A stretch of 64,000 nucleotides of DNA, taken from NCBI RefSeq assembly GCF_016919065.1, contig NZ_JAFFQA010000005.1, positions 112,319 through 176,318 of the forward strand, read 5' to 3'. A program made the translations under genes and the position numbers. Numbering within the stretch: position 1 is the first letter of the stretch; every line of letters begins with the position of its first letter. Positions 57,140-64,000 of this stretch are shown here, in pieces. Origin of the DNA: Desulfobulbus rhabdoformis (GTDB lineage Bacteria; Desulfobacterota; Desulfobulbia; Desulfobulbales; Desulfobulbaceae). The notes under the pieces are model-generated. The model was not told the DNA's origin. It saw only the letters and a list, made by a program, of their open reading frames with translations, and did not search any database.

Positions 57140-57892
57140 ATGGAACAACCGCTTATTCTGGTCACCAATGACGATGGGGTTTACGCCCCAGGCGTTCGCG
57201 CCCTGCACGAAGCTGTCAATCCTCTTGGGCAGGCCATCATTGTGGCCCCGGATCGGGACAACTCAGCGGTGAGCCACTCGCTGACCATGAACCGCCCACT
57301 GAAGGTGACCGAGCTTGAAAAAAACATCTACACCGTCGACGGAACACCGACCGACTGTGTCACCATCGCCACCAACAAAATTCTGCCACGTAAGCCCGAT
57401 CTGCTGGTTTCCGGAATTAATCCCGGCCCAAACCTGGGAGATGATATCAGCTACTCAGGCACGGTTTCCGCAGCCATTGAGGGGACCATGTACGGCGTCC
57501 CCTCGCTTGCCTTTTCCCTTGGAGGAACACATCCATTCAACTTCGAAGTCGCCGCAGCCGTTGCCTGGAAACTGGCCTCCATGGCCCTGAATATGCATTT
57601 ACCTCCCAAGTCGCTTCTCAACATCAACATCCCTCCGCTACCTGCTGGAGAGATCAAAGGGATCAGCTTCACCCGTCAGGGGCGCAGACGTTACCAGGAC
57701 GCCATTCAGGAGACACCTGATCCCTGGGGACGCAAACATTATTGGATCGGTGGCGGTACAGTGCACTGGTCCGGCGGTGATAATACCGACGAACAGGCCA
57801 TACGCCAGGGATATATTTCCGTCACACCAATCCAGCTTGACCTGACCAACCACGAAGGGTTGAGCTACCTGGAACAGCAATGGAAAATGTAA
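57140..57892 (+). CDS. surE: 5'/3'-nucleotidase SurE
   Basis: 250 residues. Metal-dependent nucleoside monophosphatase. The N-terminal ILVTNDDGVYAPG with the Asp-Asp pair, APDRDNSAVSHSLT, and SGINPGPNLGDDISYSGTVSAA are diagnostic. ATG 57140 follows AGAGG. The downstream nfo gene starts 31 bases later, likely co-transcribed. Confidence 0.95.
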   Translation: MEQPLILVTNDDGVYAPGVRALHEAVNPLGQAIIVAPDRDNSAVSHSLTMNRPLKVTELEKNIYTVDGTPTDCVTIATNKILPRKPDLLVSGINPGPNLGDDISYSGTVSAAIEGTMYGVPSLAFSLGGTHPFNFEVAAAVAWKLASMALNMHLPPKSLLNINIPPLPAGEIKGISFTRQGRRRYQDAIQETPDPWGRKHYWIGGGTVHWSGGDNTDEQAIRQGYISVTPIQLDLTNHEGLSYLEQQWKM

Positions 57893-57923
57893 CCCTCACA
57901 TCAACAACTGGAGAATCTCCCCT

Positions 57924-58778
57924 ATGCCACTTTTAGGTGCCCATGAATCGATCTCCGGCGGTCTGCACAAGGCCTTTGACCATATTGAGCAGGTTAACGG
58001 GGAGTGTCTCCAGATCTTCACCGCCAACCAGCGCCAATGGAAAGCAAAAGAGCTGAGCCCACAAGACATCGAACTTTTTCAACAACGTTGGCAGGAGATG
58101 GGCACCATGCCGGTTGCCTCCCACGCCTCCTATCTGATTAACCTGGCCAGCAACGATCCCGAAAAAGCCGAAAAATCGATTGCCGCCTTTTCCCAGGAGC
58201 TGATACGCTGCCGACAACTGGGCATAGAATTGGTGGTTATCCATCCGGGAAGTCATGGTGGGCGCGGCATTGAGCCAGGTTTGACGAATGTCAGCCAGCA
58301 TCTGGAGCAGGTGCTGGAACGATCCGGCGCACTTGACTCTCCCCTGAAAATTCTACTGGAAACAACTGCTGGCCAGGGGACATCCCTGGGCAGCAGTTTT
58401 GAGGAGCTGGGCTCTCTCTTGAAAGCTACGCGCTATCCGGAGCACCTCGGCATCTGTGTTGATACCTGCCATATCTTTGCTGCCGGATATGAGCTTCGCC
58501 ATGCTGAGGGGTATCAGAAAACCATGGATGCACTCCGCGCCCATGTGGGCCTGGACAAGATCCATCTCTTTCATCTCAACGACTCACAAAAGGACTGCGG
58601 CAGCCGGGTTGATCGACATGCCCATATCGGCCAGGGCTGCATAGGACTTGCTGGTTTTGAGCTGCTGGTCAACGACGAGAGATTTGCCCACCTCCCCATG
58701 GCACTGGAGACCGACAAGGGGGCTGATCTGGCGGAGGATAGGGAAAATCTGGAACGCTTACGAGCCTTGCTCAAATAA
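57924..58778 (+). CDS. nfo: Endonuclease IV (AP endonuclease)
   Basis: 284 residues of the TIM-barrel AP endonuclease 2 family, which cuts abasic sites with three zinc ions. Motifs: LGAHESISGGLHKAF, VVIHPGSHGG, LLETTAGQGTSLG, GICVDTCHIFAAGY, HLNDSQKDCGSRVDRHAHIG and ALETDKG. ATG 57924 follows GGAGA. It probably forms an operon with surE. Confidence 0.95.
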   Translation: MPLLGAHESISGGLHKAFDHIEQVNGECLQIFTANQRQWKAKELSPQDIELFQQRWQEMGTMPVASHASYLINLASNDPEKAEKSIAAFSQELIRCRQLGIELVVIHPGSHGGRGIEPGLTNVSQHLEQVLERSGALDSPLKILLETTAGQGTSLGSSFEELGSLLKATRYPEHLGICVDTCHIFAAGYELRHAEGYQKTMDALRAHVGLDKIHLFHLNDSQKDCGSRVDRHAHIGQGCIGLAGFELLVNDERFAHLPMALETDKGADLAEDRENLERLRALLK

Positions 58779-59123
58779 CGAAAAGCTTTCCGCCCCCCTC
58801 CTCTTCCTCCACTGCGTTGAAACAACAATCCGCTGTTTCAACTCATCTTTTCTGCCCGCCAACAATTTCACAAAAACAGAATCTTACCCTTCACTTTTTC
58901 CCTTCATGTGATACGCTTGCCTGTAGAGTTACCCTGAATTCCTTCTGAACATTGTGTTTTTACACCATACCCACGTTCACGCTCCGTCATTTCAGGCAGC
59001 ACAGTCTTTGACATTCTCAGGGCAGCAAAGATATAGATCGACTCGTCTGCTTGCCCTTCAAATCACCCCTGGCAGCCTGAGGTGATATAAATCCCGGTTA
59101 ACCTCTAACCCGATGGATTTTTT
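58779..59123. other. Gene-free spacer upstream of the second chemotaxis receptor
   Basis: 345 bases containing no supported gene, RNA or family A copy. It must carry the receptor's promoter, but I see no convincing hexamers. Confidence 0.4.
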
Positions 59124-61133
59124 ATGAAGATTGCAGGCAAAGTTTCTCTTAAAATTAAAATCATGGGTACTGTTCTTGTTCCCATACTGCTGCTCGTCCC
59201 GGTCATGCTCACACTTTATTTTCAGGGGACCGGGCAACTCAAAGGTGAGCGCAATCGAGCGATCAATACGGCTAACATCATCGCCTTTGATTCTGTGATA
59301 GGTCCGCAGGCAAAACACCTGGAAAGGATGCTGACCAATGTCCTGATGATCATGGAATTGGTCGATTTCACTATCGATCCCAGTAACACCAGCGCCCGCA
59401 TGGTCCTTGAGGGACAGTTTCTCTCTCTGGTGGAAGAGGGAATTATCCGTTTTACCGTCTACAACAAAGAAAACAAAATTATCCTCCAGCAGGTACAAGG
59501 GGCCCCAAAACGAGGAAGAGATCTCCCTGCCGTCTATGTTGATACCTTTACCAAAGCAGCCCAAGACGCCGCTTTTCACTTCTATTTTCGTGGCAGCGAA
59601 GGCGGCATGCGCGAAACCGGGGCAGAGTACTGCATCCTCTCAAGTATCCTTGATGATGACGATGCCACCATCGGTTATGTGGAACTTGCTGCGGATCCTG
59701 GCCGCTGGGTCCAACGAATTGCAGAGCTGACTGAAGCCCGTATATTTCTCTACGATCCGTCACACCATGCACTACCGGTAAGCGAATCCCCGGAAAAGGG
59801 CAAACGGTTACTGAGCCAACTCCCAGAGGACTTGCAGAACCTGAAATTTGTCCAGACCAGTTTTAAGGGCCAGCACTGCCTGGTCAACATCCTTCCCATT
59901 CAAGATCCGCAAAACAAGGCCTGCAACTATCTCCTGGTTGCCCAGGACGCCACCCAGCTAGTACAGGCAGAACAAAAACGCCAGCTGTACGGCCTGATTA
60001 TCTGTCTTACCATTCTGTGTTGTTCCCAAATCCTTGCCTACATCATGGTCAGCAAAGGAATAACCAACCCTATCAGCGCTCTAATTGGCTTTGCCACCAC
60101 CCTGGCCACCGGCAATGCCTCCTCCTCTCTACAGATACAAGCGACCGGAGAAATCCGTATTCTGGAAAATGCCCTCAATGACATGGCCGACCATATTCGG
60201 AACCAGGCCAATCTGGCCCAAAAAATAGCTGAGGGTGACCTAACCGGCGAGGTGGTTCCGGCCTCTGAACAGGATGTACTGGGCAATGCCCTAGTTGCCA
60301 TCACCGGCAATCTGGGAAAAATGATAGAACAGATCTCCCAAAACGCTGAAGGGCTGCTAGCCATGGCGGGCGGCGTCACCGGGCTCTCCAGTGAGCTCCG
60401 GGTTTCACTCGATGTCATCGAATCACAAACCAGAAACCTGGCCGAGGCTTTCGAACAAATTTCCACCAATTTACAAATGGTTTCCAGCGCTACCGAGGAA
60501 ATGTCGGTTTCCATTCAGGAGATCAGCCGCACCAGTAACGAATCCAGCGAGACAACACGCAAGGCAGAACAATTCTCCGAAGAGACCAGCAAAGTTATGG
60601 ACCAGCTCAGTGCTGTTGTGGCCAGCATAAGTGAGGCCAACCAGGCTATTTCAGACTTTGCCGATCAGACCAACCTACTGGCCTTAAACGCGACGATTGA
60701 GGCGGCTCGGGCCGGTGAAGCCGGACGTGGTTTTGCGGTGGTCGCCACTGAGGTCAAGGACCTTGCGCAAAAGAGTATGGGAACTGCCCAGGCCATCCAT
60801 GGCGATGTGATGAACATCGAACAATGCACCGCCCAGGCAGTCAGTAGCACCAAAACCATTGGAGAGGTCGTCTCCCGCTCCAGAGAAGCCTCCTACGGTA
60901 TTGCCAGCGCCGTTGAAGAACAGGCTGCGGTGGCCTCGGATATCTCACAAAACATTGCCAGTGCCCATAACATCACCAGTGGCTTTTCCAATAATATTGA
61001 TGAACTGCAAGAGGTGGCCTCGGTTACCGGCAGAACTATTCAATCCTTAAACACCTCGGCCGATCAGCTGGCGCAATTGGCCGAAACCCTGAAAAAGAGT
61101 ATCGATATCTTTAAATTACGGAGTACATCCTAA
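59124..61133 (+). CDS. Methyl-accepting chemotaxis protein
   Basis: 669 residues: membrane segment (about 10-33), periplasmic sensor of about 260 residues with no domain I can name, second membrane segment (about 293-315), HAMP-like linker, then a signalling domain with [18 protein letters not shown] and tip [21 protein letters not shown]. No methyl-transfer pentapeptide tail. ATG at 59124. Its stop codon is part of the TAAA target duplication of element A9. Confidence 0.92.
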   Translation: MKIAGKVSLKIKIMGTVLVPILLLVPVMLTLYFQGTGQLKGERNRAINTANIIAFDSVIGPQAKHLERMLTNVLMIMELVDFTIDPSNTSARMVLEGQFLSLVEEGIIRFTVYNKENKIILQQVQGAPKRGRDLPAVYVDTFTKAAQDAAFHFYFRGSEGGMRETGAEYCILSSILDDDDATIGYVELAADPGRWVQRIAELTEARIFLYDPSHHALPVSESPEKGKRLLSQLPEDLQNLKFVQTSFKGQHCLVNILPIQDPQNKACNYLLVAQDATQLVQAEQKRQLYGLIICLTILCCSQILAYIMVSKGITNPISALIGFATTLATGNASSSLQIQATGEIRILENALNDMADHIRNQANLAQKIAEGDLTGEVVPASEQDVLGNALVAITGNLGKMIEQISQNAEGLLAMAGGVTGLSSELRVSLDVIESQTRNLAEAFEQISTNLQMVSSATEEMSVSIQEISRTSNESSETTRKAEQFSEETSKVMDQLSAVVASISEANQAISDFADQTNLLALNATIEAARAGEAGRGFAVVATEVKDLAQKSMGTAQAIHGDVMNIEQCTAQAVSSTKTIGEVVSRSREASYGIASAVEEQAAVASDISQNIASAHNITSGFSNNIDELQEVASVTGRTIQSLNTSADQLAQLAETLKKSIDIFKLRSTS

Positions 61134-61134
61134 A

Positions 61135-61310
61135 GGGTGTCTTGAATAATTAGATTTTTCAATCAAGGTCAAGGATTGTGAAATATTTTACCGCAGGCAT
61201 ATAATTGATATCGGAGTCTTCGCTTACCTCCGAGGATAAAATTTTGAGCATGACGAGGTAAGCGTCAGACTCCGGGAGATTGGCAGAAAAAGCAATTATT
61301 CAAGATTCCC
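61135..61310 (+). mobile_element. Family A MITE-like element, copy A9 (middle and right cassettes)
   Basis: 176 bp with perfect TAAA target duplication; the left duplicate includes the stop codon of the chemotaxis gene. Right end reads GATTCCC. It lies 20 bases upstream of the next rhodanese gene. Confidence 0.94.
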
Positions 61311-61329
61311 TAAACAACAAGGAGGTTGT

Positions 61330-61908
61330 ATGAGGCAAGAAATCAGTGGTTTATTTTTTGCAGTAACTTTCATTCTGTCGAGCATTCTGCCACTCTGGAC
61401 ACAACAAGCCGATGCCGGAGAAGTCAGCAAGGGCCAAATCCCCAAAGATCATCTTGCCACCTCATACAAACAACTCCCCTGGGGAGTGATGATATGGGAC
61501 GTTCCGGAAGCCGTTGAGCATCTGAAAAATGACAAGAACGTGCTCTGGGTAGACACCAGACCTCAAAGCTTTTTTAACCAGGGAACGGTTAAAAATGCGG
61601 TACCCCTGGTCTACGGTAAAAAAGGACACGCGACCAACACCCTCACACCGGAATCTCTAACCCAGGCCCTTACCGACAAAGGGCTGAATAAAAACACGGC
61701 AACCATCGCCTTTTTCTGCCAGGGCCCAGCCTGCCACCGGAGCTACAACGCCGCCTATACTGCGGTCACGGAGTGGGGCTACAGTCCTGATAAAATTACC
61801 TGGTTCCGCGCAGGCTACCCGCACCTGCTCCAGGAAGTCAAAGCAAACGCCAAACTCAAAAGGCGGGCAAAACGGTATCTCAGCGACGCAGGGATTCGCC
61901 AGCTTTAA
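61330..61908 (+). CDS. Second exported rhodanese-domain protein
   Basis: 192 residues with a signal peptide (LFFAVTFILSSILPLWTQQADA) and a rhodanese domain (about 55-170): LWVDTRPQSFFNQGTVKNAV and the active loop AFFCQGPACHRSYNAA, with two Cys as in the first rhodanese (20587). ATG 61330 has AAGGAGG at 4-5 bases. Family A copies lie on both sides (A9 19 bases before, A10 27 bases after), so its transcript leader and tail are short and repeat-bounded. Confidence 0.83.
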   Translation: MRQEISGLFFAVTFILSSILPLWTQQADAGEVSKGQIPKDHLATSYKQLPWGVMIWDVPEAVEHLKNDKNVLWVDTRPQSFFNQGTVKNAVPLVYGKKGHATNTLTPESLTQALTDKGLNKNTATIAFFCQGPACHRSYNAAYTAVTEWGYSPDKITWFRAGYPHLLQEVKANAKLKRRAKRYLSDAGIRQL

Positions 61909-61935
61909 TCTCACAGATCCAGAGAGAATACTCCA

Positions 61936-62128
61936 GGGTGTCTTGAATAATTAGATTTTTCAATCAAGGCCAGATAAGCGCAGACTTCGAGGATTGCGCA
62001 AAATTTTACCGCAGGCATATAATTGATATCGGAGTCTTCGCTTACCTCCGAGGATAAAACTTTAAGCATGACGAGGTAAGCGCCAGACTCCGCGGGATTG
62101 GCAGAAAAAGCAATTATTCAAGATGCCC
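61936..62128 (+). mobile_element. Family A MITE-like element, copy A10 (all three cassettes)
   Basis: 193 bp full-length form with perfect TCCA target duplication, the best-preserved reference copy. It matches the reverse copy A5 in length and cassette content. Confidence 0.95.
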
Positions 62129-62162
62129 TCCAGGTACAAAGCGGGGAGCCGGACGCGCACGC

Positions 62163-62196
62163 AGGGCGCTGCACATATGATGTGCAGCGCCCTTTT
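62163..62196. terminator. Terminator between the rhodanese and ald genes
   Basis: A 14-bp perfect stem (AGGGCGCTGCACAT and complement) followed by TTTTAT on the plus strand. It serves the rhodanese transcript and perhaps the convergent ald transcript. Confidence 0.85.
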
Positions 62197-62235
62197 ATGC
62201 CCAATGTCGGCCGAACGACTCAGCCTACAGGCCAC

Positions 62236-63348
62236 TTAAAGGTATGAATCCAATGGAGTACAGGTGAGACCAAATGCCTCCGCCACCGCCGGGCAGGTAA
62301 TATTACCATCCACCATATTCACACCGGCGGCAATGCCCGCATCTGTCGCAGCGGATTGTTGCCAACCGTTTTCCGCCAGTTTCAGTACATAGGGCAAGGT
62401 GGCGTTGGTCAAGGCCTGGGTTGAGGTGAGCGGAACCGCTCCCGGCATATTGGCAACACAGTAATGAATGATCCCGTCCACCTCATACACCGGTTCGGTA
62501 TGTGTGGTGGGGCGTGAAGTTTCAAAACAGCCCCCCTGATCAATAGCCACATCCACGAGCACGGCACCAGGCCGCATCAGAGAGAGCATGTCTTTGGTGA
62601 TTAAACGTGGCGCTTTGGCGCCAGGAACAAGCACTGCACCAATAACCGCATCCGCTTTGGGCAGGAGTTCACGAATAGTGGGGGAGGAAGACATCAGCGG
62701 CACGCAGTTTTTCGGCATGGTGTCCGCCAGATAGCGTAGACGGTTTAGGTTAGTATCCAGCAGATAAACCTGCGCCCCGAGACCACTGGCAATACGGGCC
62801 GCCTCTGTGCCCACTGTTCCACCGCCTAACACCATAACCGTTGCCGGGGCTACTCCAGGAACGCCCCCCATGAGGATTCCCCTGCCCCCCTGGCTATGTT
62901 CAAGTGTTTTCGCAGCCTCCTGGGCAGCCATTCTTCCGGCCACCTCACTCATTGGTGTCAACAGGGGCAGACGGCCGTGCGCATCGGTGATTGTTTCATA
63001 GGCAATACAGACCGCTCGACGTTGTATCATGGCTTGGGTCAACTCTCTCGAGGCTGCAAAATGAAAATAGGTAAAGACCACCTGCCCCGGACGCACCATA
63101 GCGTACTCCTGCGTCAGTGGTTCCTTGACATGCAGCACCATATCTGAGCGCTCGTAGATCTCGGTGGGTTTCTCCACCAACTCTCCCCCTGCATCCTGGT
63201 ACATTGTATCGGAAAAGCCACTTCCCTTGCCTGCGGTGACTTCAACCAACACCTGATGCCCTTGAGCGACCAGCTGCTCGACTCCGGCAGGGGTTAGACT
63301 CACCCGGTTTTCCTCGGTTTTTATTTCTTTGAGTACGCCAACAATCAT
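62236..63348 (-). CDS. ald: Alanine dehydrogenase
   Basis: 370 residues; NAD-dependent oxidative deamination of L-alanine to pyruvate and ammonia. MIVGVLKEIKTEENRVSLTP is the family start; the nucleotide site MVLGGGTVGTEAARIASGLG and the ENxxA-type region VANMPGAVPLTSTQALTNATLPY are intact. ATG 63348 follows GGAGGTGCAAA. The usual family length is 370-372. Confidence 0.95.
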   Translation of the reverse strand: MIVGVLKEIKTEENRVSLTPAGVEQLVAQGHQVLVEVTAGKGSGFSDTMYQDAGGELVEKPTEIYERSDMVLHVKEPLTQEYAMVRPGQVVFTYFHFAASRELTQAMIQRRAVCIAYETITDAHGRLPLLTPMSEVAGRMAAQEAAKTLEHSQGGRGILMGGVPGVAPATVMVLGGGTVGTEAARIASGLGAQVYLLDTNLNRLRYLADTMPKNCVPLMSSSPTIRELLPKADAVIGAVLVPGAKAPRLITKDMLSLMRPGAVLVDVAIDQGGCFETSRPTTHTEPVYEVDGIIHYCVANMPGAVPLTSTQALTNATLPYVLKLAENGWQQSAATDAGIAAGVNMVDGNITCPAVAEAFGLTCTPLDSYL

Positions 63349-63477
63349 TTTGCACCTCCAGCATAAAAGCGTTTTCCTGAATCAGTAAGCATTCATGCCA
63401 ACAATTAATTTTCAAAAAAACGATCAACCTGTTGAATTTCAACAATTTAAACAAAAAAAGCCTTTTCTATCCGACAC

Positions 63478-63750
63478 ATGGGAATCACGAAGATTTTAAA
63501 TGATATCAGAAGGAAAAGGCTTAGGGGTAGCATACATAATCCCCGCCTCAGTTCAAGGGGGAATTTTCATCAACAGCTTGCAGCAGCCGCAAAATTGCTT
63601 AAACCATCAGGGGCAAAAACGACTTCTGTCACTGGACAGGAGACACCTGAATTAACTCACCCAAAAAACGTTTTCAAAAAAAACGAACCGGCCAGTGATG
63701 CGCTTTTGCTCCGGGAAAAAATTTATATGGCTCTGAACAATTCTCAGTAA
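63478..63750 (+). CDS. Hypothetical small basic protein, doubtful
   Basis: A 90-residue frame rich in Arg, Lys, Ser and Thr with no recognised domain. The ATG has no Shine-Dalgarno, and the stretch between ald and the transposase has otherwise no clear content. A family C-like half motif lies just before it at about 63377. It may be chance. Confidence 0.3.
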   Translation: MGITKILNDIRRKRLRGSIHNPRLSSRGNFHQQLAAAAKLLKPSGAKTTSVTGQETPELTHPKNVFKKNEPASDALLLREKIYMALNNSQ

Positions 63751-63804
63751 ATGCTTATATTAGTTGCAAGATCAAAAGGTTAATCAAAAACTGGAGGTCT
63801 TGTC

Positions 63805-64000
63805 ATGAAAATGCCGCAAATGTCTCTTTTGGAATGGCAGAACAAATTTGGATCCGAAGATGCCTGTATCGATGCCCTGATCAAAACAAGGTGGCCCGAT
63901 GGCTTCGTTTGCCCTGAATGTTCGAGTAGAGAATACAGTTTCATAACATCAAGAAATTCCTACCAGTGTAGCCACTGTCATCATCAAACCAGCGTCACAT
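63805..64000 (+). mobile_element. IS1595-family transposase, 5' part (continues beyond the window)
   Basis: Starts MKMPQMSLLEWQNKFGSEDA after GGAGG; 65 residues are visible. WPDGFVCPEC and YQCSHCHHQTSVT form the N-terminal C4 zinc ribbon diagnostic of IS1595/ISXO2 transposases. The catalytic domain lies outside the window. The left inverted repeat of the IS was not recognised. Confidence 0.85.

Noticed and set aside
63805..64000. IS1595-type transposase as the mover of family A
   Set aside because: IS1595-family insertions duplicate 8 bp, family A duplicates 4 bp, and no family A terminus is seen next to the transposase gene.

Overview
The window looks like chromosomal DNA from a Gram-negative anaerobe of the Desulfobacterota, most likely a Desulfobulbales relative. 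This is an inference from gene content: a multiheme cytochrome fused to a quinol-oxidase-like membrane module, selenocysteine-containing SelD, two exported rhodaneses, a heterodisulfide-reductase-like Fe-S protein, many hybrid sensor and chemotaxis proteins, and E. coli-type RecBC. No rRNA or species marker is present, so genus cannot be fixed.

Layout. 1-5.4 kb: recB (5' part only) and recC on the minus strand. 5.8-8.6 kb: hybrid histidine kinase. 9.0-13.4 kb: PfkB sugar kinase, DUF2971 protein, KdnB-like iron alcohol dehydrogenase, DUF2145 protein and a small exported Ala/Ser-rich protein. 13.7-19.3 kb: periplasmic-binding/PAS/GGDEF/EAL protein and a Cache-type chemotaxis receptor. 20.0-22.4 kb: a co-directional set of MauE/DoxX membrane protein, exported rhodanese and HdrD/GlpC-like Fe-S protein. 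22.4-30.5 kb is accessory and decaying: orphan HigA-type antitoxin, Bcr/CflA and another MFS transporter, a broken sensor kinase, an MntA-HepT toxin-antitoxin pair, a broken beta-propeller gene and a GH19 chitinase-like enzyme. 30.8-34.8 kb: CBS protein, left-handed beta-helix protein, Pit phosphate transporter and its DUF47 partner. 34.9-38.5 kb: tRNA-Met, groEL-groES, branched-chain aminotransferase. 39.2-44.1 kb: unknown protein, isoprenylcysteine-methyltransferase-like protein and a two-subunit CbcBA-like quinol:cytochrome module. 44.7-47.5 kb: purF and divergent selD. 47.7-52.9 kb: minus-strand housekeeping run (M20 peptidase, ispDF, rnpB RNA, RNase HI, zinc-ribbon coiled coil, Nif3-like, tRNA-CAU). 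53.1-63.3 kb: M48 protease with TPRs, HD-domain protein, DUF1499 protein, surE, nfo, chemotaxis receptor, second exported rhodanese, alanine dehydrogenase. The right edge enters an IS1595-type transposase.

The most striking feature is a family of intergenic elements (family A): ten complete copies and three fragments. Each complete copy has 17-bp near-perfect terminal inverted repeats and a perfect 4-bp target-site duplication. Lengths fall on 141, about 159, 176 and 193 bp because zero to three copies of a 17-18-bp cassette sit at three fixed internal positions. The same cassette occurs in one of two copies of an unrelated 63-bp inverted-repeat element (family B). This modular, non-autonomous element is the best candidate here for something undescribed.

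The second key correction is selD: an in-frame TGA at codon 17, followed by a hairpin, shows that it is a selenoprotein starting at 46468. A plain ORF call would lose the first 52 codons.
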